From the NCBI GenBank assembly GCA_041624375.1, contig JBFJVD010000047.1, forward strand, positions 1 to 13,876: a stretch of 13,876 bases of DNA, in the 5' to 3' direction. The DNA is from JBFJVD01 sp041624375. Its GTDB lineage: Bacteria; Chloroflexota; Anaerolineae; Anaerolineales; E44-bin32. Below the pieces are notes generated by a model. The model was given only the letters and a program-made list of their open reading frames with translations, was not told the DNA's origin and searched no databases. Of this stretch, positions 1 through 7,292 are shown one piece after another (position 1 is the first letter of the stretch; each line of letters starts with the position of its first letter). The position numbers and the translations under genes are program-made.

Positions 1-1140
1 ATCGTCGGCGGCGGCCCTGCCGGGCTGGCCACCGCCCTCCACCTGCTCCAGCTCGACCCGAGCTGGGCAGGGCGCATGCGAGTCTTCGAGAAGGCAAGCC
101 ATCCTCGCCACAAACTCTGTGCCGGAGGGATCACGCCCTTCGGGCTGGCCGAGCTGAAGCGCCTTGGCCTGACGCTGGACATCCCCTACATCGCCGTCGA
201 CCGGGCCATCTTTGAGTACGCCGGCCGGGCAATCCCAGTCTACGGCTCGCCGGCCCTTGTGGTCACCCGCCGTCAAGAGTTCGATGCATGGCTGGCGCGC
301 GCCGCCCACGCCCGGGGCGTGCCCCTCCAGGAAGACCAACCCGTCCATGAAATTGAGCGATCCGCGCAGGGTTTCCTCCTTCAAACCGAACGGGGACCGC
401 TTCGTGCAAAGGCTGTAGTCGGTGCGGACGGCTCGCGCGGCATCGTCCGCCGCTGGATGGGCGCCCGTGAACGCCCGCCGCATGTGGCCCGTTTGCTTGA
501 AATCGTGACGCCCGCCGAGGGCGCCGAGCCGGAATATGTGCAGGGCTTCGCCCGCTTCGATTTCACGCTTGTTCGGGGCGCGCTGCAGGGCTATTACTGG
601 GATTTTCCCAGCCTCATCGAAGGCACGCCGTACATGAACCGCGGCCTGTATGACGCCCGCTTTGCCGCGGATCGGGAGCGGGCGGCGCTGCCTGCGCTCC
701 TGAAAGAGTCGCTGGAGCAGCGCGCCCCGGAGCATGAGATGGAAGACGTCCAGGGACATCCGATTCACTGGTTTACTCCCTGGAACCGCTTCTCCGCGCC
801 CGGTGCTGTGCTCGCCGGTGACAGCGCCGGCGCGGATCCGCTGTTCGGGGAAGGAATCGGTGTGGCGCTCGGCTACGGACGCCTCGCGGCTCGCGCGCTC
901 CATCTCGGCTTCGCCCGAGGCGATCTTTCGTTTGGCGGGTACCGGCGGCAGGTCCTGTTTTCGGATTTGGGCCGCTACCTGCTCCTCCGCTGGTGGGTCG
1001 CCTGGTGGTCGTACCGCCTCAGCGGCTCGGATATCTTCATGCGGGCGCTGTGGAAGATGGGGTCCTGGCTCACGCGAACCCTCGGCCCGCTGCCGCCTGT
1101 TTCGGGCGTGCTGAGGGCAGTTCGTGACCAGGCCCGCTGA
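1..1140 (+). CDS. FAD-dependent oxidoreductase, geranylgeranyl reductase family (5' truncated by window edge)
   Basis: The reading frame is open from base 1, so the gene begins upstream and the ATG at 76 is internal. The first visible residues, IVGGGPAGLA, are the GxGxxG dinucleotide-binding loop of a Rossmann fold, so only a few N-terminal residues are missing. Other FAD-family landmarks are KLCAGGI (residues 38-44 of the visible part), VVGADGS (139-145) and the second FAD motif GDSAGADPLFGEGIG (about 273-287). This set matches the geranylgeranyl reductase / p-hydroxybenzoate hydroxylase-like group, which reduces isoprenoid chains or hydroxylates ring substrates. The substrate here cannot be told. 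After the FAD fold comes an aromatic- and Arg-rich C-terminus (LLLRWWVAWWSYRL, near residues 327-340) that could lie on the membrane. It is the only plus-strand gene and converges on the M23 gene. Family assignment is fairly sure; precise function is not. Confidence 0.85.
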   Translation: MVGGGPAGLATALHLLQLDPSWAGRMRVFEKASHPRHKLCAGGITPFGLAELKRLGLTLDIPYIAVDRAIFEYAGRAIPVYGSPALVVTRRQEFDAWLARAAHARGVPLQEDQPVHEIERSAQGFLLQTERGPLRAKAVVGADGSRGIVRRWMGARERPPHVARLLEIVTPAEGAEPEYVQGFARFDFTLVRGALQGYYWDFPSLIEGTPYMNRGLYDARFAADRERAALPALLKESLEQRAPEHEMEDVQGHPIHWFTPWNRFSAPGAVLAGDSAGADPLFGEGIGVALGYGRLAARALHLGFARGDLSFGGYRRQVLFSDLGRYLLLRWWVAWWSYRLSGSDIFMRALWKMGSWLTRTLGPLPPVSGVLRAVRDQAR

Positions 1141-1226
1141 GGCGCTTTCCAGCTGACGCGGTTCTCCAAAGAAAACATCACATTGGCGCAACCTCGGACT
1201 GAGCCGAGGATCCATTCGCGCCGGCC

Positions 1227-1253
1227 AAAAAAAGTGGAAGCTGGGCGCTTCCA
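1227..1253 (-). terminator. Rho-independent terminator of the distal LysM/M23 gene
   Basis: Read on the minus strand, a perfect 7-bp stem TGGAAGC/GCTTCCA with a 5-nt loop (GCCCA) is followed by one C and then seven T. It starts 24 nt after the stop codon of the LysM/M23 gene, so it fits as the end of that transcript. The opposite strand has no matching T run, so it is not expected to stop the converging plus-strand gene. Confidence 0.85.
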
Positions 1254-1277
1254 GGCCGGAATGTGCGTTGAGCCGAT

Positions 1278-2471
1278 CTAGGGGAGATAGAGCAGCGGAT
1301 TGACGCGGCCGAACAGATCGCTGCGCATTTCGAAGTGCAGGTGCGTTCCGCTGCAGTTGCCGGTGCAGCCCATGCCGCCGATGACGTTCCCCTGGAAGAC
1401 CGACTGGCCGCAGCCCACATTGATGGAACTCAGGTGCGCGTAGAGGGTCTGCCAGCCGGTGCCGTGGTCGACGATCACGAGATTTCCGTAGCCATAATAG
1501 TTCCAGCCCGCGTAGACGACCACGCCATTGTCGGCGGCAAAGATGCCATTCCCAACGCTGCCGCCGATGTCAATCCCCGGATGGAAGCTCGAGAAGCTGT
1601 AGCCTGAGATGGTCCGGCCGGGCGTCGGCCAGACGAAGGTGTTGGTGCCGATGGCGCCATCGTACAGCGCGCCGCACGCCCCCGGGCCGGATACGCCGGC
1701 GACCGCCGGGCTGCTCCGGGTGGCGACGGGGGCCTGCCAACTCTGGAATTCCCGCTGGCCGCCGGGGATCACCAGCCATGCGCCGGATTCGATCTCCGGA
1801 TCCGCCGGATCGGTGGCCGGGTCGATGTCGTTGCTCGGCCAATCGATGATGTCCTGCGGGGAGACGCCGAAGAACTCGGCCACGCCGTTCAGGCCGTCGC
1901 CCTCATGCCACTGGTAGTAGGTGCCGTCCACCGGGAGAATGTTCAGCTCCTGACCTGGAGTCAGGTTGTGCGGGTTGTCTTGCAGCACATCATAATTGCC
2001 CCACAGAATCGTCTCGGGGGTCAGGTTGTAGCGTTCGGCGATTCCGAAGAGCGTGTCCCCGCGCTGCACCTGATACTTCGTGACTTCCAGTCGTGGCCGA
2101 CTGGGGATCACGGTGTGAAGCTCAGACCAGCGCGGGATGCCCGCAGATGTCGGCAGATCAAGCGTGAACGCCGGCAGATCAGCCACGGAGAGCATCCCGC
2201 CGGCCGCAGCCAATTCAGGAACGGCGGTCGGCTCTTCAACCTGCTGCGGCCCAGCCGCCGGCGGAGCGGCCACCGGCAACGTATCCAGGCCAGCACGGGC
2301 CGCCCACACTCCCAGGGCAATGACTGTGAGCAGCCCCAGATGCCCGGCAAAACGCATCAGCGTTTCTCGCCACCCAAGTCGGGTGACTTCCGACCACCAG
2401 GCGCTCAGCCGGCTGGGCTCAGGAGAGGCTTCGGGGCTCGGTTGTTGGCCTTCTTGGGTGACTTCAGACAA
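1278..2471 (-). CDS. Membrane-anchored LysM / M23 family metallopeptidase (distal paralogue)
   Basis: Probable peptidoglycan endopeptidase or amidase outside the cytoplasmic membrane. The 397-residue protein has a Pro/Glu-rich cytoplasmic start, one membrane helix (about 41-61) and a linker. A LysM domain (about 132-180; VQRGDTLFGIAERYNL) and a second, degenerate LysM-like unit (about 186-237; HEGDGLNGVAEFFGV) follow. The C-terminal M23 (LytM-type) domain (about 280-397) keeps the full active-site set: HPGID (H297, D301), YAHLS (H346) and THLHFE (H377, H379). Zinc ligands should be H297, D301 and H379. The start is TTG: GGAGG lies 8 nt upstream, and the next Met is already at the membrane helix. 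It is paralogous to the gene just upstream, has its own promoter candidate at 2502-2531 and ends at a hairpin terminator. An active hydrolase is likely; cleavage specificity is unknown. Confidence 0.9.
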   Translation of the reverse strand: MSEVTQEGQQPSPEASPEPSRLSAWWSEVTRLGWRETLMRFAGHLGLLTVIALGVWAARAGLDTLPVAAPPAAGPQQVEEPTAVPELAAAGGMLSVADLPAFTLDLPTSAGIPRWSELHTVIPSRPRLEVTKYQVQRGDTLFGIAERYNLTPETILWGNYDVLQDNPHNLTPGQELNILPVDGTYYQWHEGDGLNGVAEFFGVSPQDIIDWPSNDIDPATDPADPEIESGAWLVIPGGQREFQSWQAPVATRSSPAVAGVSGPGACGALYDGAIGTNTFVWPTPGRTISGYSFSSFHPGIDIGGSVGNGIFAADNGVVVYAGWNYYGYGNLVIVDHGTGWQTLYAHLSSINVGCGQSVFQGNVIGGMGCTGNCSGTHLHFEMRSDLFGRVNPLLYLP

Positions 2472-2479
2472 GGGGTCCG

Positions 2480-2484
2480 CCTCC
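2480..2484 (-). promoter_or_regulatory. Ribosome-binding site fixing a TTG start
   Basis: GGAGG on the minus strand lies 8 nt before the TTG at 2471-2469. No ATG or GTG in the same frame occurs before the membrane helix, so this site decides the unusual start codon. Confidence 0.75.
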
Positions 2485-2501
2485 TGACGGGCAACGGCAG
2501 C

Positions 2502-2531
2502 ATCTTATCAGACGCCTGAAGGGGGCGTCAA
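2502..2531 (-). promoter_or_regulatory. Candidate sigma-70-type promoter for the distal LysM/M23 gene
   Basis: On the minus strand, TTGACG (5 of 6 to the -35 consensus, 2531-2526) is followed by an 18-bp spacer and TAAGAT (4 of 6, 2507-2502). A TG one base upstream of the -10 makes it an extended -10. It lies in the 127-bp gap between the two M23 paralogues, about 30 nt upstream of the TTG start, so the distal copy may be transcribed independently of rho. Confidence 0.55.
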
Positions 2532-2598
2532 GGCAGGGGATTCTGGGCCCTGGGGAAGGCCTGCAAACATCTGTCGAACGAACGAGCGAGCCGCTCCA

Positions 2599-3669
2599 TC
2601 AGGGAAGGACGAACCACGGATTGACAAAACCACCGTTAAGACGGGTCTCAAAATGCAGGTGCGGTCCGGTTGAATTGCCCGTCGAGCCGGCGAAACCGAT
2701 GGTTTGGCCCTGGAAGACGCTGGCGCCGCAAGGTGCGACGACAGCGTTCAGGTGGGCGTAGAGCGTCTGCCAGCCGTTGCCGTGATCGATCATCACCATG
2801 TTGCCATAACCGCCGACCGACCAGCCGGAATAGACGACCACACCGCCATCAGCCGCCAGCACCAAATCGCCGATCGAGGCGGCGATGTCGATCGCCAGGT
2901 GTCCCGACCAGTAGTCGTTGCCGGAGATGGTCCGGTTGGCTGAGGGCCAGATGAAGCCGCCGCTGCCGACTGCGCCCCCGCTGAAATCGCCGCTGCAGCC
3001 GCCGGGACCGAAGGCCGTGCCGACGCCGGCCCGGCCGCGGGCGATGGTCGGCACGATCCACTGGCGAAACTCACGCACACCGCCCGGGATGATCAGCTCA
3101 GTGCCGGGGGCGAGTTGCAGTGTCTGGCGATCGATGTCGTTTCCCGGCCAGTCCGCGATGTCCAGCGATGTCACCTCGAAGAAATCGGCCACTGCCTCCA
3201 GGCTGTCGCCGGCCTGCCACTCGTAGAGCGCGCCGTCGACCGGCAGGATGCTCAATTCTTGCCCAGGCCGAAGCAGGTGGGGGTCATCGTTCAGAACGGA
3301 GAAATTCCCCCAAAGGATTGTCTCCGGCGCCAGGCCAAACCGGTCGGCAATCCCAAACACACTATCGCCGACCTGCACGGTGTAGCGCAGGACCTCGACA
3401 CGGGCACGATGGGGAACGTCTGTGTGGACAAGGCTGCGGCGTGACACCGATTTGACCGGGTCTTCAAGGCGAGAGTAGCCTGGCAGCTCAACCGGGCGGT
3501 AGGGCGCGCTCGCTGGCGGCATCTCCGCAGCCTGGGCTTCCTCGACGGCCTGCACAGAGAGCAGGTTGAGCCAGCTGGCCCAGACGGCGGCTCCGATGCC
3601 GAGGATCCCCAGCAGGAGGGAGGCGAGGTTGCGCAGCCCGGCCCGTCGATCGGGCCCGAGCGGACGCAC
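2599..3669 (-). CDS. Membrane-anchored LysM / M23 family metallopeptidase (rho-proximal paralogue)
   Basis: Second probable cell-wall hydrolase with the same architecture as its neighbour. Numbered from the GTG start, the 356-residue protein has a basic N-terminus, a membrane helix (about 14-37) and a linker. LysM (about 95-143; VQVGDSVFGIADRFGL) and a LysM-like unit (about 148-196) precede an M23 domain (about 238-356). Active-site residues are intact: HLAID (H257, D261), YAHLN (H306) and PHLHFE (H337, H339). The frame stays open upstream to an ATG at 3729, but that would overlap the end of rho by 59 nt. The GTG at 3669 sits one base after the rho stop with GGAGGAGG nine bases before it, and is much the better start. 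This implies co-transcription and probably translational coupling with rho. The motif WPGNDID in the second LysM-like unit is shared as WPSNDID by the paralogue. Confidence 0.9.
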   Translation of the reverse strand: MRPLGPDRRAGLRNLASLLLGILGIGAAVWASWLNLLSVQAVEEAQAAEMPPASAPYRPVELPGYSRLEDPVKSVSRRSLVHTDVPHRARVEVLRYTVQVGDSVFGIADRFGLAPETILWGNFSVLNDDPHLLRPGQELSILPVDGALYEWQAGDSLEAVADFFEVTSLDIADWPGNDIDRQTLQLAPGTELIIPGGVREFRQWIVPTIARGRAGVGTAFGPGGCSGDFSGGAVGSGGFIWPSANRTISGNDYWSGHLAIDIAASIGDLVLAADGGVVVYSGWSVGGYGNMVMIDHGNGWQTLYAHLNAVVAPCGASVFQGQTIGFAGSTGNSTGPHLHFETRLNGGFVNPWFVLP

Positions 3670-3670
3670 G

Positions 3671-4951
3671 CTAGAATGCCTCCTCCGTGAGCGTCTCGAC
3701 AAATTCGATATTTGAATCGGTGCGTGCAAGCCGCTGGAGGATCGCTTCCGTGGCGTTGGTGATGTCCATGCCGGCGCCGTTGGGCGGCGGCGTCACCATC
3801 TGCGAGAACATGCGCCGCATGAGCCAGACGCGTTGGGTGATGTCCGGGCCGAGCAGCAGTTCTTCGCGCCGCGTCGAGGAGCGTTCGATGTCGAACGCCG
3901 GGAAGATGCGCCGCTCCTGCAGGCGGCGGGACAGGTGGAGCTCCATGTTGCCGGTCCCCTTGAATTCCTCGTACACCATGTCGTCCATCCGGGAGCCGGT
4001 ATCGACGAGACAGGTGGCGATGATCGTCAGGGAGCCGCCGTCCTCGATGTTGCGGGCAGCGCCGAAGAAGCGTTTCGGTGGATAGAGCGCCGCCGGATCC
4101 AGGCCGCCGGAGAGTGTCCGGCCGGAAGGCGTCACCATCAGGTTGTAGGCGCGCGAGAGGCGAGTGATCGAATCCATCACGATGGCGACATTGCGGCCGC
4201 ACTCGACAAGCCGCTTGGCGCGCTCGAGCACCATCTCGGCCACTTTCACATGCGAGGAAGCCGGGTCGTCGAACGTGGAGGCCACAACCTCGGCATCCAC
4301 CGACCGATCCATATCCGTCACTTCCTCCGGCCGCTCGCCGATGAGCGCCACCATCAGGTGGACTTCGGGGTAGTTGGTGGAGATGGCGTTTGCGACCTCT
4401 TTGAGCACAGTCGTCTTGCCGGCTTTCGGCGGGGAGACAATCAGGCCGCGCTGTCCCTTGCCGATCGGCGCGATCAGATTGAGCAGGCGGGTTGACAGTG
4501 TGTAGCGATCGGTCTCCAAATTGAAGCGCTCTTCGGGGAAGATCGGGGTGAGTTCTTCAAACCGCGGTCGAACCTTCGAATCCTCCGGGTCCATCCCGTT
4601 GATCGATTCGACCCGCAGCAGCCCGTAGTACTTCTCGGAGTCCTTTGGCGGCCGGATCTGGCCGATCACCATATCGCCGGTGCGGAGCCCGAAGCGCCGA
4701 ATTTGGGATTGGGAGACATAGATATCGTTCGAGCCGGGCATGTAGTGATCGGCGCGCAGGAAGCCCATCCCCTCGTTCATGACTTCGAGGACCCCGCCAC
4801 GCAATTCCAGGCCCTTGCGCTCGGCCTCGGCCTGCATAATACGCAGGACAAGGTCTTCCTTCTTCAGGCGGGTTGCGCCTTGGATGTCAAGGTCCTTCGA
4901 CATTTCGCGCAAGTCCGTCAGGTTCATCGATTCAAGTTCAGCAATGTTCAT
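3671..4951 (-). CDS. rho: Transcription termination factor Rho
   Basis: Hexameric RNA-dependent ATPase and helicase that terminates transcription in the cytoplasm. The 426 residues show the Rho_N helical domain (about 8-42), the cold-shock-type primary RNA-binding domain (about 50-125) and the RecA-like ATPase. Walker A is PPKAGKTT (174-181), the catalytic loop ERPEEVTDMD lies at 206-215, and Walker B is VAIVMD (255-260). The Q-loop region TPSGRTLSGGLD (274-285) and the secondary-site stretch DTGSRMDDMVYEEFKGTGNM (317-336) follow. Length is close to the E. coli protein, without the long insertions seen in actinobacterial Rho. GGAG lies 10 nt before the ATG. The gene has its own near-consensus promoter (5166-5138) and a C-rich leader of about 180 nt. 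It is followed one base later by a LysM/M23 gene. Confidence 0.98.
   Translation of the reverse strand: MNIAELESMNLTDLREMSKDLDIQGATRLKKEDLVLRIMQAEAERKGLELRGGVLEVMNEGMGFLRADHYMPGSNDIYVSQSQIRRFGLRTGDMVIGQIRPPKDSEKYYGLLRVESINGMDPEDSKVRPRFEELTPIFPEERFNLETDRYTLSTRLLNLIAPIGKGQRGLIVSPPKAGKTTVLKEVANAISTNYPEVHLMVALIGERPEEVTDMDRSVDAEVVASTFDDPASSHVKVAEMVLERAKRLVECGRNVAIVMDSITRLSRAYNLMVTPSGRTLSGGLDPAALYPPKRFFGAARNIEDGGSLTIIATCLVDTGSRMDDMVYEEFKGTGNMELHLSRRLQERRIFPAFDIERSSTRREELLLGPDITQRVWLMRRMFSQMVTPPPNGAGMDITNATEAILQRLARTDSNIEFVETLTEEAF
3679..3686 (-). promoter_or_regulatory. Strong Shine-Dalgarno inside the end of rho
   Basis: GGAGGAGG on the minus strand, nine bases before the GTG at 3669, lies within the last codons of rho. 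It supports the GTG start of the downstream LysM/M23 gene over the longer reading. Confidence 0.8.
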
Positions 4952-5131
4952 CTTTCGGATACTCCGTCCGGAATCGAGCGGGCGGCTGGGGCGCGATCCG
5001 GTGTTCCACGCAGGTTGCGCAGGATGTTGGATGGATCAAAGCCAATCAATCGCGTGAGGGCGGCACAATCTTCGAGTCGGGTTGCAGAGTCGGGGAGTAA
5101 TGTCCTAGTGGCTTGGTAGCCTCGTAAGGAC
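4952..5131 (-). promoter_or_regulatory. C-rich 5' leader of rho, possible autoregulatory rut region
   Basis: This is the untranslated stretch from the predicted transcription start (near 5131) to the rho ATG. By hand count the minus strand has about 65 C against 42 G in 180 nt, with C-rich, G-poor patches such as ATTACTCCCC and TCCATCCAACATCC. Rho binds C-rich unstructured RNA and is known to repress its own gene by early termination in E. coli. A similar role here is an inference. I found no convincing leader peptide and no intrinsic terminator. Confidence 0.35.
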
Positions 5132-5137
5132 GCCGTT

Positions 5138-5166
5138 ATTATAACATGCCCGATTCTGCCCCGCAA
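5138..5166 (-). promoter_or_regulatory. Near-consensus sigma-70-type promoter of rho
   Basis: On the minus strand the -10 is a perfect TATAAT (5143-5138) preceded by TGT, giving an extended -10. A 17-bp spacer separates it from TTGCGG (5166-5161), which matches half of the -35 consensus. The predicted start is near 5131. The promoter begins 6 nt after the stop of the upstream membrane-protein gene, so rho can be transcribed separately. Confidence 0.8.
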
Positions 5167-5172
5167 GCAAAC

Positions 5173-6222
5173 TCAGGTAGGGGTCTCCTGCTCGCTCTCG
5201 ACCGGCTCGGAGGTCCCATCCGCGCCCTGCAGCTGCTGAGCGCCGATGAGATACACCGCGTACTGTCCTGACGCCACCCACAAGATGGCGAGTCCGAGCA
5301 GGAGGGCGGCCCCCGCGATCCAAAGCGGCGAGGACGCCGCGATCCGATCGAGGCGATCGGCGAGTTCGAGAAGTGAGAGCCGCTGCGCTTCGAGCGAGTC
5401 CTGGAGCGACTGCAGCTCGGTCGCCATCCCACCAACCCCGTCCGCGACCTGAATCATCCGGTCGGAAAGCTGGTCGAGGTCTTCATTTGCGCGTTCAAGC
5501 TCACTGCCGATGGCACGCAACGAGGCCGGCAGCGGGCGCAGCCCCTCGGCGGCCTGGGCCAGGCCAGCGTCGAGCGGCTGGTCCGGATCGTACTGGACGC
5601 CGGTCAGCGGCCCGAGGGCGGCCAGCGTGCGCAGGACCTGGTCGATCGCCGCTGCCCCAGCCTGCGCAGCATTCAAGGCGCTGCGCGTGGCCTCAATCGT
5701 CCGGGGCGCTTCATCTGCAAGGACTTCGCCGACGGAACTCAGGATGGGGCCGGTGTTCTGCAGGTTGGCGCGCATGGCGCGCAGGGCGAGTGCCGAGCTT
5801 TCCAGTGTAGTGGCGGCGTTGTCCACGCCGTCGATCGCGATCTGGAGCACGTCGGCCAGGGCGCGCGCTTGCCGCGCCCCTGCCTCAAATCGGCCGGGCA
5901 AGGAGCGGGAAGCCTGCACGGCCGCCAACGGAAGCAGAAGCAGCGCTGCCAGCGAGATCACGACCCCGACTGCACCGGTGAATTGGAGCACACGGGCGCC
6001 GAACGGCCGGCGCACGGCCACCGTGGGAGGCCCGGTGGATTCAACGGCCGGAATCTCGGGCGCACCAGCGACGGTCCCCAAGCTGGGTTCCGTGGGCGCG
6101 TCCGCCAGCGCTGCAAGAAGCTCCGCCTTTGACATCCGGCTGTAGCCGCGCAAGCCCTGTTCCCGGGCCAACTGGCGAAGTTCGGTCAGCGTACGCTGTG
6201 CGAGGGGTCGATCGTTCGGCAT
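5173..6222 (-). CDS. Two-pass membrane protein with N-terminal Rho_N-like domain and long helical periplasmic segment
   Basis: I do not recognise this 349-residue protein as a named family. Residues 12-40 (LTELRQLAREQGLRGYSRMS and on) align without gaps to residues 11-39 of the Rho encoded next door, with 8 of 29 positions identical. This is the pattern of the small helical SAP-like Rho_N domain, usually linked to nucleic-acid binding. A Pro/Thr-rich linker leads to a first membrane helix (about 78-103) preceded by RR and R, so the N-terminus should be cytoplasmic. About 195 residues of Ala/Leu-rich helical sequence follow, with coiled-coil character strongest at 240-296, then a second helix (about 299-325) and an acidic C-terminal tail. 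It follows glpX by 36 nt with only a weak ribosome-binding site and lies directly upstream of the rho promoter. Membrane topology is well supported; function is unknown. Confidence 0.85.
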   Translation of the reverse strand: MPNDRPLAQRTLTELRQLAREQGLRGYSRMSKAELLAALADAPTEPSLGTVAGAPEIPAVESTGPPTVAVRRPFGARVLQFTGAVGVVISLAALLLLPLAAVQASRSLPGRFEAGARQARALADVLQIAIDGVDNAATTLESSALALRAMRANLQNTGPILSSVGEVLADEAPRTIEATRSALNAAQAGAAAIDQVLRTLAALGPLTGVQYDPDQPLDAGLAQAAEGLRPLPASLRAIGSELERANEDLDQLSDRMIQVADGVGGMATELQSLQDSLEAQRLSLLELADRLDRIAASSPLWIAGAALLLGLAILWVASGQYAVYLIGAQQLQGADGTSEPVESEQETPT

Positions 6223-6258
6223 CGTAGGAAGATTGGCCTGATCTCTGCTGGCTGCGGT

Positions 6259-7257
6259 CTAGTCCACTTCGCGATCGTATTCGATTTGAGAGAACCGCAT
6301 CAGTTTTTCCCAGCGGTGAGTCGCCCGGATCTCTCGAACCGTCCCCGACTCGGCGCGCATGACCAGGCTGTGGGTCCGCGCGCCAGCGCCGAAGTACTTT
6401 ACCCCGTCGACCAGTTCGCCGTCCGTGATCCCTGTGAGCGCAAAGAACGCCTGGTCGCTGCCGACCAGATCGTCGATAGTCAGCACTCGGTCCAGATCAT
6501 AGCCCATGTCTCTGGCCAGCGCGGCTTCTTCCTCATCGCGTGGATAGAGGCGCCCCTGGATCTCGCCGCCCATGCACTTCAGCGCGCATGCGGCGAGCAC
6601 ACCTTCCGGCGTGCCGCCGACGCCCAGCAGCAGGTCGATCCCCGATTCCGGCCAGGCCGTCATGATGGCGCCGGCGACGTCCCCGTCCGTGATCAAACGG
6701 ATGCGCGCGCCGGCCGCGCGCACTTCCCGGATGATCGCATCGTGGCGTGGCCGATCCAGGATCACGACGGTGAGGTCATCGATGTCATCCCCTTTGGCGT
6801 CGGCGACCGACTGTAAATTGTCCCGCACCGGCGCGTCCAGATTGATGTGTCCCTTGCCCGCCGGCCCGGCAGCGATCTTCTGCATGTAGACGATGGGACC
6901 CGGGTTGAACATCGTTCCGCGCGCCGACATGGCCACTGTGGAGACTGAATTGGCACGTCCCAGCGCCAGCAGCCGGGTCCCCTCCACCGGGTCGACCGCC
7001 ACGTCCATCTGCGGTCCAGCGCCGCTGCCGAGCACTTCGCCGTTGAACAGCATGGGCGCTTCGTCCTTCTCACCTTCACCGATGACGACCACCCCCTCGA
7101 TCTCAACCGTGCTGAGCATCAGGCGCATCGCTTCGACGGCCGCCTGGTCGCCGCTTTCCTTATCGCCCCGTCCCATGAAGCGCCCGGCAGCCATCGCGGC
7201 GGCCTCCGTCACGCGGACAAGGTCGAGGGCCAGGTTGCGAGAGGGTTCGTTCGCCAT
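6259..7257 (-). CDS. glpX: Class II fructose-1,6-bisphosphatase
   Basis: Metal-dependent enzyme removing the 1-phosphate from fructose 1,6-bisphosphate in gluconeogenesis; some homologues also act on sedoheptulose 1,7-bisphosphate. The 332-residue product shows the hallmarks of the lithium-sensitive phosphatase fold. These are GRGDKESGD (29-37), VVIGEGEKDEAPML (57-70), the metal site VDPVEGTR (88-95, with D89 and E92), DRPRHDAI (168-175), ITDGDVAGAI (189-198) and GGTPEGV (214-220). The start is the ATG at 7257, where the sequence MANEPSRNLALDLVR matches the family N-terminus and AGAAGGA lies 8 nt upstream. The open frame continues to 7344, but those 29 residues overlap the end of cdsA and look unlike the family. 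It lies 35 nt downstream of cdsA. Confidence 0.95.
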   Translation of the reverse strand: MANEPSRNLALDLVRVTEAAAMAAGRFMGRGDKESGDQAAVEAMRLMLSTVEIEGVVVIGEGEKDEAPMLFNGEVLGSGAGPQMDVAVDPVEGTRLLALGRANSVSTVAMSARGTMFNPGPIVYMQKIAAGPAGKGHINLDAPVRDNLQSVADAKGDDIDDLTVVILDRPRHDAIIREVRAAGARIRLITDGDVAGAIMTAWPESGIDLLLGVGGTPEGVLAACALKCMGGEIQGRLYPRDEEEAALARDMGYDLDRVLTIDDLVGSDQAFFALTGITDGELVDGVKYFGAGARTHSLVMRAESGTVREIRATHRWEKLMRFSQIEYDREVD

Positions 7258-7292
7258 CCGTTCAATCCTTCTCTGACTCAGATCTGCTGCAT

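Noticed and set aside
1192..1209. Inverted repeat CCTCGG/CCGAGG as a terminator for the plus-strand flavoenzyme gene
   Set aside because: The stem is only 6 bp and no T run follows on the plus strand.
2550..2598. Possible terminator after the rho-proximal M23 gene
   Set aside because: Only short imperfect stems are present (GAGCG/CGCTC, and a GGCC-based stem with a G-T pair), and none is followed by T residues.
3291..4202. 303-codon minus-strand frame overlapping rho and the M23 gene
   Set aside because: It is out of frame with two certain genes and has Arg/His/Pro-rich composition typical of a frame shadow in GC-rich DNA.
4948..5166. 72-codon frame in the rho leader as a leader peptide
   Set aside because: Its start lies at the -35 of the rho promoter, upstream of the predicted transcript start, and it lacks a ribosome-binding site or recognisable sequence.
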